From Apostichopus japonicus (taxonomy: Eukaryota > Echinodermata > Holothuroidea > Aspidochirotida > Stichopodidae), in assembly GCF_037975245.1 (NCBI RefSeq), contig NC_092568.1, positions 40,480,631 through 40,544,630 on the forward strand: DNA of 64,000 nt. The letters are read 5' to 3'. Of the stretch, positions 49,020 through 61,065 are shown in pieces. The translations under genes were made by a program, and so were the position numbers. The notes beneath the pieces are model-generated. The model worked only from the letters and a program-made list of their open reading frames with translations, had not been told where the DNA came from and did no database searches. Every line of letters starts with the position of its first letter. Positions within the stretch are counted from its first letter, which is position 1.

Positions 49020-50533
49020 TATGAAGTTTTGTGCAAAATACCAGGTAACCAATAAACAAAATTGTCATTTGCTACATTAATGAGGCCTAGTCTGTGGTCA
49101 TAACAAGTAATTTGGCAATAGTTTAGGCCCACAGGCACTCGTAACATTGTCTATGTGTAGTGTTTTGAACAAATCATGTCCAATTTCTTCGATTTCTGTC
49201 ATCTTTTGGAAAAGCGTGCAGGTAAAATCCGTCTTTACTTGTGTTGGAGCAGCCTGCAACCACACATCGGCTCGGCATTATTAACAGTTACGAGATAAAT
49301 TTACGTAAAAACAAAACTCCAAACACATAATCTCAATTACTATAGAGCAATGCAACAGTGTAATGTTGTGTGCACTCAGATGTTTAAGAATTTAAAAATA
49401 GCGTCCCGGAAGTGCGCTGGGTTCCTCGACTGACGTCACGCCGCATTACCATATATACAAAAACAATTGGAAAGATTTTATTGCCCGCGAATGATTGTTT
49501 ATTCCTGGAGGATGCAGGTTTGTTTGACACAAATTGTGTATCATTGGAAAGCTATGAGTGTATAGAAAATGATGATCCATGTAATTCTGTCCATTTCAAC
49601 CCTCTTTAAGTGTCATGTATGCCTACAGATTGTGTGCTTGTCATTATGTAAATGAGTATTAATGGTAGACCAGCTTACTGTGATGAGGATGAATTTCCCC
49701 TTTGCTCTTCCTTCTCCTCATATTGGACATGCTTATATGTGAATGCTTGATTATAGTCTGACAAGATTTGTATATGAAAGGATTTTGAGTGGAATTCTTC
49801 TTTATAAATTGATCAATGTCTAAAGATAAAGAGTTATATCTAAACAATGTACCCACTACAACTTGAGGTTTTCAGACTTTGGCCTTGACTTTCAACTGAA
49901 CCCTCTAGCCTTTAGATAAAAATGGTCCCTAAATAACCTTAATTGTTGTTTCCAGTTTATTGTTTTAGTTGTTTTTTTTCTACCAAAGTAAGAAAAGTTT
50001 GTATTTCTATATGTGTAAATGCTACATTGCAAAATCTGTTGTGTTGTGACCAATTATAGCACGCAATAGCTACGAAAGTTTTGTAATTATGTTATCAACC
50101 TGCCACCTTCATAAATGACCTTGGTCACTATGAAGTAGCCTGCACAGTTTGTTGACACTGTGAGGTTCTTCGTGTAAACACTGCGTGGTGATATATCGTT
50201 ATATGTCGACAGTGTAGTTTACCAGACAGTGTCTATACACAAAGATTCTGATACAAGGAAAGATATGTGCCAGACAGTGCAGGGTAACTGTTAAAATGAG
50301 GTCATTTTACGACCATGACAGGTGGATTGCATAATTGTAGGAAACTTTTTTTTGCGGTAGCATGCTATATTTGGGGGCCAATACAGCAGTATGACCTATA
50401 CGATTATATCCAGTTGTTCTGTTCTAGTCATATACCTCACTTTTTTATATGTGGTTTATTGTACAGTCATATAAAGATGACATAAAGCAAGCAGAGTGCA
50501 GTTAACTGGAAATTTACAAGATAATACATTTAG
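49020..50533. other. non-coding; 3' flank of the short-exon gene
   Basis: No exon supported. It contains the ETS/CRE pair at 49405-49438. The end near 50533 would be the 3' UTR of the minus-strand gene. Confidence 0.35.
49405..49438. promoter_or_regulatory. ETS and CRE motif pair, promoter-like
   Basis: CCCGGAAGTG (49405-49414), a consensus ETS site, is followed 16 bases later by the full palindromic CRE TGACGTCA (49431-49438). This is in a local CpG-containing patch within AT-rich DNA. Such pairs mark many animal promoters. No start codon or exon was tied to it. Confidence 0.35.
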
Positions 50534-53500
50534 TTAGCCGGCTAAGGCCAATCCTTTGGGGAAACAGTCAGGCTCACCTTCCTCATCTGATTTAAAGACT
50601 GAATATTTTCCATCTGTCTTGTTGTTGCAGTCAGTTTGTGTGTGTATCTGTGAAACAAATATCCAACACATCATAATTTTGGAAGATCAGAAAGATTGAA
50701 CATAACTAGCTGAATGAGATGAAATAATGTGCAATTAAAATAGTATATTAAGTCAAAAGTGCTATATTCAACATCTTAAAATCAAATGATAGATTATTCA
50801 AAAACTACTATACACCATATATGATTAGCTGTTATATCAGCATGTTTTTATTTAATTGCGTGACATGTCAGGGTAATTGCTTACTATGCAGAGAGTCATT
50901 GCAAATTCTTATAGCAAGAGAAAATAGGTGGGACATATACTACATCCCTTCAGTTGCAATGTGGAAGCCAAGAGATACAAATTTACAGCCCCTTTGCCAT
51001 CACCATTCCCTCGTTCCTCTACCCTTCAATGGGGTGTATATTAAACCTACATAGGTAATGGCACATAAGTTTTAAGGTATACATTTTGTGTGAAAGTAAC
51101 AAAGTTACGAAATCAATAAGGGAGTTATCTCTCAATGTGATTTGGCATTGGTTCAATACATACCAGGAGTAGATGATGGTAAATGCAGGAATTGAACAGA
51201 AAGTGGAAGGGTTCTTTAACGTGGGTTAAAATAGTACATAAATGAAATATCTACTACTGCTACCTTTAACCTCAAAGTACAGGATAGCCAGAGCAATGGA
51301 GGTCAAGGCAACTGCAACCACCCCCCCCCCCTCCTACCCTCCTTAGTTTCAAGACAGAACGGAAATGTTTCACAGCCCGGCCCCTACCAATGATTCTCCC
51401 ATTGCAAACAGGAAAAAAGGGTCTATGTTAAAGGTATGCTGTATTGACCCCAAATATGCAAGATTTTCAAATATGGTTAAGTGTATATGGTCAAAATTTT
51501 TATACTCTTCATATTACCACCCTGAAGGTAATTTACCTCACTGGGACATTCAGCCATCTTCTTTGCTTATTTAGCATTATAGGAGAAGTTTAGAGGGTAA
51601 TGCCTCCAGGAAAAGTGCAGTTTAAAATCATATTGCAAGTATAGCATTTAGTTAGGGGCCTATACATCTTTAACCTCTATACATTGAGAGTGAAGAGAAA
51701 TATTTTGGGTTGGAGTAATACATAGGCAAAGGTATTAGTAAGTGTATAGGAATACCACCTTTGACATTAATTTATCAGCCAGGCATCAAAAAAGGAGGGC
51801 AGAGATATAACCTGTAGCCTATCAAAAGGAAGGGGATCAAAAAAAAAGGGGAAGGGTAGGGGAGAGGCAGAGGCAGAACATCCCCAGGTAAAGTTGGAAG
51901 CAACATCAGGACCACCAACAAGACTACCCTACGCTTCCAGATGGAAGCCAGCAGGTTTGTTTAGCATTCCAGCCCCCTCCGCAATGATTCACAAGGGACC
52001 AGTGCAAATAGGGTAAAATGGGGTCAATGCAACCTCTACACATTGACTTTCATCAGATCTAACAAAATGAGGCACTCCATGAGGCAGGGGTGTAGGAGGG
52101 GTCAGGATAGAGATGTTCTGAACAGAAAGGTGAAGTTTGGAATGGGGCTACAAATACAACATGAAATATGTACCCAGGACTACTACCTATTTTGAAAAGT
52201 CATTTGATTGTACAAGTCAGGCAGAGAAAATGGTAGGGTGTGGCAAACGCCTTAGCTTAGCCAGAGGGGTAGGTAAAGGCAGAATGTCCCTCTCCTCCCC
52301 TACCCAAAAAACAACAACGTGGAAATAAAATCAGGACCGCCAAGAAGTCATCCCTTAGCTTCCAGATGGAAGCACCCAATGATTCCCTGAATTGCAAATA
52401 TGGATAAATGGGGTCAATGTTAACCTCTACACATCTATACAAGAAACTTGACATCTTCCAGACCAAATGTCTAAGGAGGATTTACAAGATCAGATGGCAA
52501 CAGCACGTCTCGTATAAGACAGTTCTAGAGATGGCAGGGGCAGAGAAGATCAGCGAGGAGGTGAGGAGGTGAGGAGACGGAGATGGAAATGGATCGGCCA
52601 TGTGCTGAGGAAAGACAAAAACGATGACTGTGCTGTGACCCTCGGATGGACACCTGAAGGAAGAAGGAAAAGAGGCCGCCCGAAAACCACGTGGCGACGA
52701 ATGGTGGAGATAGAGCGGAACTGCGCAGGCTGGAACACATGGAACTCAGTACGCCACGCAGCTGCAAACCGAACCCAGTGGAAGAATGATGCCCGGGAAT
52801 TGTGTGCCTTCTGACACAGAGAGATTTAAGGTTAAGGTAAGGCAATAAAAATAGATATTCAAATAATCAAACATAACCAACTAATCAATCAAGTAAACAA
52901 TCAATCCATACTGTAAAATAAAAGCAAGACTTTGTCAAAGTCAATGTACAGTAAAGGCTGTTAAATGAACTACAGTATTAATTAGATGAGCATGATTTAT
53001 ATTGCACTGTTTTACACAGCTTTAATTTCTATTGATTCTTAGATGATCAAAAAGCAGAAGGATTACCTTCAAAAGTCCACAAAAGGACATGTTTTCCAGG
53101 CTGGAACTGTCATTGGTCGCTGCCTAGAAGAAATTTCATTTTGTAGATTTGAATAAAGTATAACGAAAGAGTATTTTAAATAAAGGGCAACACTAAATAT
53201 AAGTGTATTATATGAAATAGATTTGTGGTTTCAAACAAGTGTACTTAAACCAGCAGTCAGCCAACTTTTGACTGGTGAGCCAGCAAGAAATTCAGGCACT
53301 CAGCCATGAACATACTGATCACCAGCCAATCCCATGCTACCCCCCTCCCCCACACACACCTCCAAAGAAAGACAAAGTCTTAACTCTTCAGAGAAAGGGC
53401 TTATCAGAGCATCTCTTTTATGTGTTGTAAAAAGAGCTAGTGTACATGTGCCACCCTATCCATAAATGTCTGTTACTTACCTAACAAGACTTACAAACAA

Positions 53501-53574
53501 ATTTGTCCGAAACAACAGAATGGAAAACAAGTGCAACAAAAACTTACGAGAACTACAGAGTTATCTTCTGACAT
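50534..53574 (-). CDS. short-exon gene, 65 codons predicted, unrecognised
   Basis: Three minus-strand coding exons join in phase 0. Exon a: ATG at 53572-53574 to 53548 (MSEDNSVVL), donor GTAAGT, acceptor GTTTCTCTTTAG at 53609. Exon b: 53123-53067 (19 codons, starts AATNDSSSLENM), acceptor AATTTCTTCTAG, donor GTAATC. Exon c: 50647-50534, acceptor GTTTCACAG, 37 codons (starts IHTQTDCNNKTDGK, ends PKGLALAG), then TAA. Each exon is open only in the frame required by the others. Exon c has a possible internal donor (GAAG|GTGAGC at 50578), so a longer protein is possible. The product is small, polar and acidic with no signal peptide or membrane span. I do not recognise it. The tandem repeats and a LINE fragment lie in the second intron. 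Confidence 0.5.
50930..52420. repeat. second block of the long-period tandem family
   Basis: Three or four diverged copies of the same unit as 41380-43330 (AATGGGGTGTATATTAA, TGTGTGAAAGTAACAAA, TCTCAATGTGATTTGGCATTGG, GAAATATCTACTACTGCTACC). It lies inside the second intron of the minus-strand gene. Confidence 0.75.
52428..52845 (+). mobile_element. LINE 3' end fragment (RTE-like endonuclease-RT C-terminus)
   Basis: The translation opens with LYKKLDIFQTKCLRRIYKIRW. After a +1 slip inside a duplicated GAGGAGGTGAGGAGGTGAGG it continues WKWIGHVLRKDK, then TLGWTPEGRRKRGRPKTTWRR, then a TGA. This is the conserved post-RT C-terminal region of animal LINE Pol proteins. The 3' end runs out in TTTAAGGTTAAGGTAAGG, a short repeat-like tail. 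5' truncated and dead. Confidence 0.85.
52846..53066. other. intron sequence
   Basis: Between the LINE fragment and exon b of the minus-strand gene. Nothing else seen. Confidence 0.35.
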
Positions 53575-53608
53575 CACTGTCTATAGGTTCTTCCTCATTC
53601 TCTGGCTG

Positions 53609-56332
53609 CTAAAGAGAAACAAATACACCTCAATTGATTTGAATATAAATGACATTCAATGCACTTTAAAGAATTCATTGTAGAAGAGATATGAAGGGAA
53701 GGGGGGGGGGGGGTTCAGGTACACAACGGTACTTTGGTAACTTCTCTAGAGTTACTGTAGAAAATTACCAGACAGAACATAACATAAAGAAATCATAACA
53801 ACTAAATACTACTCCAATGTTGCTTTTTAACTTGAGAAGTTTGCACTTACTTGTGCACCATTACTTTGTGCAAAAATTAGGCATAACATACATCAATTAT
53901 GTGTTTCACTAGTATGTGTTCTTCTGGTACAGTTCAATTTGCAAAGACTGTGAAATAATAAATGTTGTTAAACTGATTGATTCTGAGAGGTTCAGATTAT
54001 TGTCTAGCTTGGCTTCAGCAATATCTCTTGTAGAGTTGGCATGTTGAATGTTGGAACTTGGAATACAGCTAGCACATCTTTAAGCTATGTTAACTCTGAC
54101 AAAATGCTTTTTACTAAGTTTAACTGGGAAAGATACAAAATTTAACAATGTACTGTACCTATTTCGTCATCTATCCAACAAGATGTCAATGAAGTGTGAT
54201 CTGTTTTCTATTTGCAGTAGTTAATAGCTGCCTGCAAATGGCTAGTTTTTCTTAATCTTGGACATACTTACAGGTCTGAAATACAAAATAGGTGAAAGGG
54301 AGAAAAAACAAAAAAAATGTAGCTTCAAATACATCTAAGATGGATGGACACAACTCTTCTAAGACTAAAGTAACTGTATAGGCCTAGGATGTTACTCTAT
54401 GAGTATTATACATAGATGTGACTGAGTTCAAAGAAACCTTTCTCTAATCTGCACTATTTGAATAATTGTGTCTGGCCTTAAATGAGTAAAAAATTCTAGA
54501 CTAGTCAAGCATAGCAGGCTTGTGGGCTTTATCTCCAAAAGGTAGGTTGAAGCGTGAGCATACTCATTATGTTCCCTGTTGATTGAATATACGATCTTAT
54601 AAATATATGGACTAAAATAAAGTCAATCCACTTCCATGATTCATTAAGATTTTGATTAAACAATTACCCAGCCTAAGCCCAAATTAATTGACAGCCAAAC
54701 CTTCCAATATTTCCCTATCAAAGCATTGTTCAATTGAAATTACACAATTCACATTGCACTAACAAATCAAAAACCAATTGCATTTCATCAGAAAAATATG
54801 ATGATTGAGAACTCATTGGGTCCTTTATTCAAAGAAAATGGCCCAATACTACTACAGTAGCATGGACACTTCGAAGTTCGGACACCTAAGCCTTGAAACA
54901 CCCCAAAACTATGACTTCCTTTTATTGGCAAATATGTAAGGACTTGCTTTCACACAGGTCATTTTGGAGAGAAAATAACTGTAGCTTCGTAGTTTTTCGT
55001 AAAATTGGCTCTTGCTGTAGGTAATCATGGTGAAATCGTGTATTTCTTAGGGGTTTCCGAACTTTGCAGTGTTCTGAACTTCGCGATACTGACTTAGTAG
55101 TTAGTACTTTCTTGTTCAAATTGTTGAGTGGTAATGACAGTGGTGACAGCTGCTTTGATTTTAGCCAGCATGATATATGTGATACTTACTTTCTTACTAG
55201 TGAGTTATGCATTGAATAAGTTGAATTTGCGATTGATTAGCCTACAGGACTACCAGGACTACCAGTACTGTAGTACGTAGTACTAGGTACTTAGAGCATA
55301 TCACTATCACTCAGTATCACCATTGCAATACATTACACGTAAGTTGCAGGACTTAGTAACTACTGTAGTATAGTAAAGGCTTCATGATTGACGCACCCTC
55401 GTAATTGACGCACCTCCAAATATTACTAGCAACGATACAGCAGGCCACCTAAACTTTTTGCAGTCTAGCAGAATTACATATTTCATGAGCTTGAATCCAT
55501 TTCAGCTATTAGCTGACCAAATTGTGGTTTTTCTTAAGCTTTTAACACCCTCCCCCCCAGTTTTGCACATTTCTTGGTCATTTGGAAATCTTACACCCTA
55601 AAAATAACCAACATTTCCTCAATATGATACCACTAATCTCTGGGACCTGACCTGTCTGAGCTTAGAGGCTCAGAACATAGCAAACTGCATCCAAAGTTAA
55701 TGGATGTATACTAAGGCCTACACTACAGTAAGCTTATCGACGAATGTTTCAATTTAGGGGTATGAAAGAACTTGACACGGCAGGCATTTTGAGGTCAAAT
55801 TCTGCTCAATTGTACGGTGCATAAGTACAGGACCCTAAATATTTATAGATAATTACATTTCTGAGGAACTACACATATGAAAAACACATGCAGTTGAGTG
55901 ATTTGGATTATTCATTGATAGACATCGTTGATCAAATCCTTAAGTGGGTCAAGTATGAGCCCACCATGATACTAATAGTAGTAACACGTAAATTTAGGCT
56001 ACCATTCTTTAGAACAGCAATTAGGAAGCCCCAAAGCCGCCTACACATGACCTTCAAATATAAACAAGTACCCTAATGAATGAGATAGGTACTTGCTCGG
56101 CTCGGCACACTCGATACCTCCTGCATTAGTACCTAGCTTAGGCTGGCCTAAGGTATGCCGTACCACCGGCTAATATGCACACTTTCCATCCAATAATAAT
56201 GTTGTTAGTGGCGACAAGTTTCACATGAAGAAGTATATGGGATATTTAGGTAATGCTTAAGCCTTGGTTACAAGTGAGCACCTTATCGGTAGTCTTTCAC
56301 CGATAAAATTACAGCTAAAAAGAGATACTTAC
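53609..56332 (-). other. presumed first intron of the short-exon gene
   Basis: Runs from a donor AAC|GTAAGTATC (56327-56332) to the acceptor at 53609. It contains a 4-nt candidate microexon at 54274-54277 and a ~65-codon minus frame at 54922-55119 without splice support. Confidence 0.4.
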
Positions 56333-56480
56333 GTTGTTGGTTGGTGTGCAGGATGTGTATAACAGTCGTAGCCTACTTCGCGTACATACGAACAGTGTAT
56401 ACCTATATGCGCTGTGTGTAAATAGTTGATGGCGCCATATCGTTACAAGTCTCGTACTGCGAGGGTCTAAAATTGCCATT
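56333..56480 (-). other. candidate 5' UTR exon and promoter region
   Basis: The minus strand ends in CAACCAACAAC|GTAAGTATC. The stretch is less AT-rich than its surroundings and carries a perfect GGCGCC palindrome and CpGs (CTCGCAGTACGAG). The transcription start is not determinable. Linking it to the exons at 53.5 kb is inference. Confidence 0.35.
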
Positions 56481-56888
56481 TTTCGTTATTTTACAACCAG
56501 AATATACCAATAATGTGTCTTTAATACAAATTCTGGATGTCGCTGATATATATATCCTCGTTTTCCCGTATAATTGCGCGGAAAGTTGGGGTTAACATAT
56601 ATCCTGCCTACACCGTATGCGAAAATAACGTTATATACACTGTTGAGTGAGGCTCAGATTTGCACTGAAAATGCTCTTAATAGCAAGAACATACAAACAA
56701 TTCTAAGTTAATTTCTGATAAATACCATCATGTTGGCTACATTCGAAGTGAAATTTGTTAACAACGCCCGATATTTGAATTGGTAATATCTCGGACTTAT
56801 GTTTACCAAGAAGTTGGTAAACATATGCCCAAGGTACACATTTACGCCCCAGCTACCATGCACGAATGTAAACATAGACCCGCATTCA

Positions 56889-56929
<41 letters not shown>

Positions 56930-56935
56930 CAAAAT
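56481..56935. other. non-coding, with (TA)n at 56892-56926
   Basis: No gene seen. The TA tract directly precedes the SINE at 56936. Confidence 0.5.
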
Positions 56936-57155
56936 ATGTCACCAAAAACAGAACTAGTATTGTTCGATACAGGTGACAAACGCCTACAGTGGAATTACGA
57001 TCTACCTTACCGGTTTCGAACCTCTGGACATACAATCAGCGTCCATAACCTAGTGGTTAGGGTGTCCGCGTACAGAGCGGGAGGCCCGTGGTTCGAATCC
57101 CGGTGGAGGCTGAAAGTTTTTTCACTGTTCTTGATTTTCCAACTCATTACGATTT
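56936..57155 (+). mobile_element. tRNA-derived SINE (plus), near full length
   Basis: A ~100-bp leader (ATATGTCACCAAAAACAGAA...) is followed by a tRNA-like segment at 57039-57113: GCGTCCATAACCTAGTGG with box A, and GGTTCGAATCCCGGTGGAGG with box B. A 3' body (TTTTTTCACTGTTCTTGATT, TTCCAACTCATTACGA) ends in a (TA)n tract at 57161-57202. Same family as 18651-18872. Confidence 0.87.
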
Positions 57156-57157
57156 TC

Positions 57158-57160
<3 letters not shown>

Positions 57161-57202
<42 letters not shown>
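57161..57202. repeat. (TA)n SINE tail
   Basis: 21 TA units between two SINE copies. Confidence 0.95.
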
Positions 57203-57209
<7 letters not shown>

Positions 57210-57281
57210 CGGGAGGCCCGGGTTCGAATCCCGGTGGACGCTCCAAGTTTTTTCACTGTTCTTGATTTTCCAACTCATTAC
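57203..57281 (+). mobile_element. SINE 3' fragment (plus)
   Basis: Starts inside the tRNA-like region (ACAGAGCGGGAGGCCCGGGT) and repeats the 3' body of the upstream copy, ending CAACTCATTACGATA, where the GATA array begins. Confidence 0.87.
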
Positions 57282-57808
<527 letters not shown>

Positions 57809-57867
57809 AGAACTCGTCGGAAAAATCCCGAACAGTGAAAAAAACTTCCAGCCTCCACCGGGATTCC
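57809..57867 (-). mobile_element. SINE 3' fragment (minus)
   Basis: AACAGTGAAAAAAACTTCCA and CCTCCACCGGGATT are the reverse complement of the same SINE 3' body, so the satellite lies between convergent SINE 3' ends. Confidence 0.8.
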
Positions 57868-57947
57868 TTAAGTACCGTTGCAGGTTACACAAACCAAGAA
57901 TAGAATACAAACTTCCCCGGAACATCCAGCGCTTTTACTTGTGTTAG

Positions 57948-58127
57948 CGACAAAGAAATAGAAAACAACTGAAAGCTGCCAAGCGTTACCTAAGTCGTGA
58001 ACTTGAGTCAAGCAAAATCATACCAGGGCTGATGATATTACGTTCCACACGGGGGACGGCGTGCTTCTTGAGGCCTCTGAAACACAGATGGATCTTTCGC
58101 AATACAAAACTAACGTCGGTATATGTG
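57948..58127 (+). CDS. candidate internal exon, unrecognised, one frameshift at a G-run
   Basis: Acceptor CGCTTTTACTTGTGTTAG precedes an open frame (RQRNRKQLKAAKRYLSRELE, SSKIIPG). At GGG (58027-58029) the sensible reading shifts one frame (ADDITFHTGDGVLLEASETQ, MDLSQYKTNVGIC) and reaches a strong donor G|GTAAGT at 58128. Either half alone looks coding. Together they imply one missing base in a G-run, hence an assembly error or a pseudogene. Upstream and downstream exons were not found. The SINE cluster ends 80 bp before it. Confidence 0.45.
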
Positions 58128-59803
58128 GTAAGTGTATGGGTGCGGTTCTGGTATTCCTCAGCTTGCGGCCAATCCCTCATAATTGACTCGACCCTCATAC
58201 TAGATTGTTTTGAACCATTTCATTCATTATCGGTTCTCACTCAATCTTTCGGAGTTTGTGCATGTTGAGACGACGTACATTTGAGCCCATTAGTGCCACC
58301 TAAAAGCATTACAATTATTAATTCATGATTACCAGCCGTCATTTCCAAACAAAAATTATTTGATTTGTTAGTACGAACTATTATTTAGCTGTAATGAAAT
58401 ACAATTAAAGTCGTTTTAATAAGTACAACACATGTAGAATTTTTAACATGCAATTATATACAAATTTTTATTTCATATGAATTGTAATTTCTTAAAATGA
58501 TTATTGATTCGTTGATACAATTGATTTGTTTTTATGATATACTATTACATTTCTAATGAAACGTTACTTGGTAACACTGAATTTACTAAATCCTAATAAG
58601 GGATCATTAAGTGTTTACAATGTTTTGTAAATTTGTAACAGCTAGTGGAACTACTATTGTGTAATGCCTATAGTATTTCACAGTTACAATTGATCAATTC
58701 GTAAATTAATATTAAATGTTAACATTTGTAATACCAGGGTTAACAGTTATGATCATCTATGGTCATCATGATATACATCACATTTTTCCATTGCCAAGAA
58801 TATGTTAATTTTGATGCTCAGTTACTGAAGGCATATATGTTCAGTCATCACTTTCTTTCATTTTGACAAATGCTGAGCACATGGAAGGTCAAATCTCGGT
58901 CAAATTGATTAGACCAATGAAAAAAGACTGGGCCTAGCGACGGATGTTACTACTTTCCAAATTAGTTATTCTTGTTTGTCTATGAGATGCCTGTTCCCTT
59001 TCCAAGTTGCGGGAAACTTCTTTGGCATTTTCGACCCCCAACGTGTGGATTATTTCTTCCATCTTGTTATGATTGTAGTGCACATCCCCGCTACAATATT
59101 GTGATTACTAGCCAGTTCCATCATTTACATGGCTGGCTGGTGAATGCCAGCTGAATATACACTCTTCATAGCAATCGCAAATTCACAGGATGGCTAAAAA
59201 TGTCCGTCCTAGAGTTGCAAAGAATTGTGGCGGCGAACAGTTAATTCTGCACACGTAAAATAAATAGATCTCCCTGAATAGCATACTTCATCAAAACAAT
59301 ACGTAAAATTCTCTACTTTGGTTTGTTATTCTCGAATTGAACAAGACCGGTAACATTTGAACGCATTTGAGTTAACAACATCTTGCAAAAAAGTTGCAAG
59401 CAACAATTGTGAATCGTATTTATCCCCAACGACTCAGCGTTATCTTTACTAATTCAGCTTTTGCAACATAGGCCATTGTAACGTTATTATTGTACGTATA
59501 TGGTTGGCCGTGTACGTGTATGGCATATAACGTGTTTTGGATGATGACCAACCAGGGCCAGGAAATCGACCAATCAGTGTTTAATAGGCCGGAGAGTTAC
59601 ATTTGTGCAATGATATAGACTTGACATGTACATTATTTTTTTAGATTAATAAGGCATTAGGCCTTCGGTGTAAACTTTCGTAAAATACGCCATCTACTCT
59701 CTTAAATTTGAAGACTGAAAAATTCAGTCTAAGGTTCGACTGAAATTTATTTCAGTCCATAAGACCGATTTCCAGACGCTAAGACTGGAATTGTTTCCGA
59801 ACG
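58128..59803. other. non-coding, no gene seen
   Basis: AT-rich, no supported exon or repeat. Confidence 0.35.
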
Positions 59804-59815
59804 AAATTCAGCCTA

Positions 59816-60779
59816 GTAGTAGTAGTAAGTTGAGTCTCGTCTATCCGACATGCTCAGTGATTAACCTCCGCCACGTATCACGATCTTGCGCAAGGTTTAT
59901 TGCTTCTTCGATATTGTTAATATTAATGTCCTTGAATTGCGATTTTATTTTTCCAAGCAATGTAGTCACGGGTCTTCCAACTGGTTTAGCAGTATGTCTC
60001 AGTGCTTCTCTTAAAGCAACCTTTGCTGGAGCGTCCTCTTGGAGTCTTGCTACATGACCGAAAAATCTCAATCTTCTATGTGCGACTATCGATGACCAAG
60101 GTGTTTGGTTGGTTTCGTTGTAGAGCTCATCATTTGATAACCAATTATTATTGGTCCATCTAATGTTGAGAATATTTCGAAGTAGTCTCCTTTGAAAAGT
60201 GTCAATTTTGCGATCAAGATCCTTCGTTGTGCCCCACAGTTCGCAATTGTACAAAAAAATACTCTTTAGTAAAGTCTCAAAGATCCTAAGCTTAATTTTC
60301 CGGCTTATGTTTTTGCTTTTAAAAATGCTTGACAGTGTGTTGAAAGCACCGTTGGTTATACCAATTCTTCTGTTAATGTCTTCTTCGGTCCCCAGCAAGC
60401 TTCCAACATATTTACATTTCTTCCAACTGTCATTTCCTTTTCTTGTGATTGTAAATTTCTCAGTTTTTGTGCAATTGATTTTCAGATTTCTTACTGCCAG
60501 TTTGTCAGAGACTCGTTTTTCGATGTCTTGCAGTATATGCTGACCAGTTGATGCCCAAGAGATATCATCAGCGTATTGTTGGTCTACTGTGAAAAAAGAA
60601 TTAGTGGTGGTAGTGCTGTAATCATGATCAACTAACTGCGATGGCAGGATAACTGCATCGATATCATTATCATCTGATTTCATAGAGTTGGCTAGATAAG
60701 TTATAAAAAATAGTGCACTTGCACTATCTCCTTGTGGTGAACCAATGTTAGTGTTAAAAGGAAGTCCTAGTTTGCCCTC
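59816..60779 (-). mobile_element. 5'-truncated LINE with 12-bp target-site duplication
   Basis: The direct repeat AAATTCAGCCTA flanks it exactly (59804-59815 and 60780-60791). On the minus strand the element begins inside RT and ends in a short (TAC)n tail (59816-59829). This is a single, well-bounded retrotransposition event of 964 bp. Confidence 0.93.
59841..60779 (-). pseudogene. LINE reverse transcriptase C-terminal part
   Basis: The open minus frame starts at the truncation point with the GSPQGDSASALFF block, followed by YADDISWAS (catalytic Asp pair) about 45 residues later. It runs through the thumb and the C-terminal LYNCELWG, FQRRLLRNILNIRW and LRFFGHVARLQED region to a stop at 59841. 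The frame is intact for about 312 codons, but the endonuclease and the N-terminal half of RT are missing. The YADD box and C-terminal region are of RTE/CR1-like animal LINEs. The clade was not resolved. Confidence 0.92.
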
Positions 60780-60791
60780 AAATTCAGCCTA

Positions 60792-61065
60792 CAATAGACT
60801 GAATGCAATACCCAATAAAATCATTGTATTTTGTCACGTGCTCATTTTAATTTCAGTCCATGCGAATACTGAACAGTTAAACCAATCCGGTCTGTCCAAA
60901 TTAATGACGTATTCTAATCTACATATGCCCGGCCGCGTACGTAGGTACGTACGAACGTTGAATCGACTCGCCATCTTAGCTAAACTTACCTTGAATACCG
61001 AGAGAATTTACGCTTCGTTTAATGTGTAAAAACTAACCTTTTTAAGCTTTCCACGAGGGTATAAG
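60792..61065. other. promoter region of the gene starting at 61066
   Basis: CpG-containing CGGCCGCGTACGTAGGTACG at about 60932-60951. A strong minus-strand donor (ATTCAAG|GTAAGTTTAG, near 60985-60998) suggests a divergent transcript could also start here. Confidence 0.35.

Noticed and set aside
57039-57113. Functional tRNA gene
   Set aside because: It lies inside a repeated SINE with a conserved leader and body, and the cloverleaf is imperfect.
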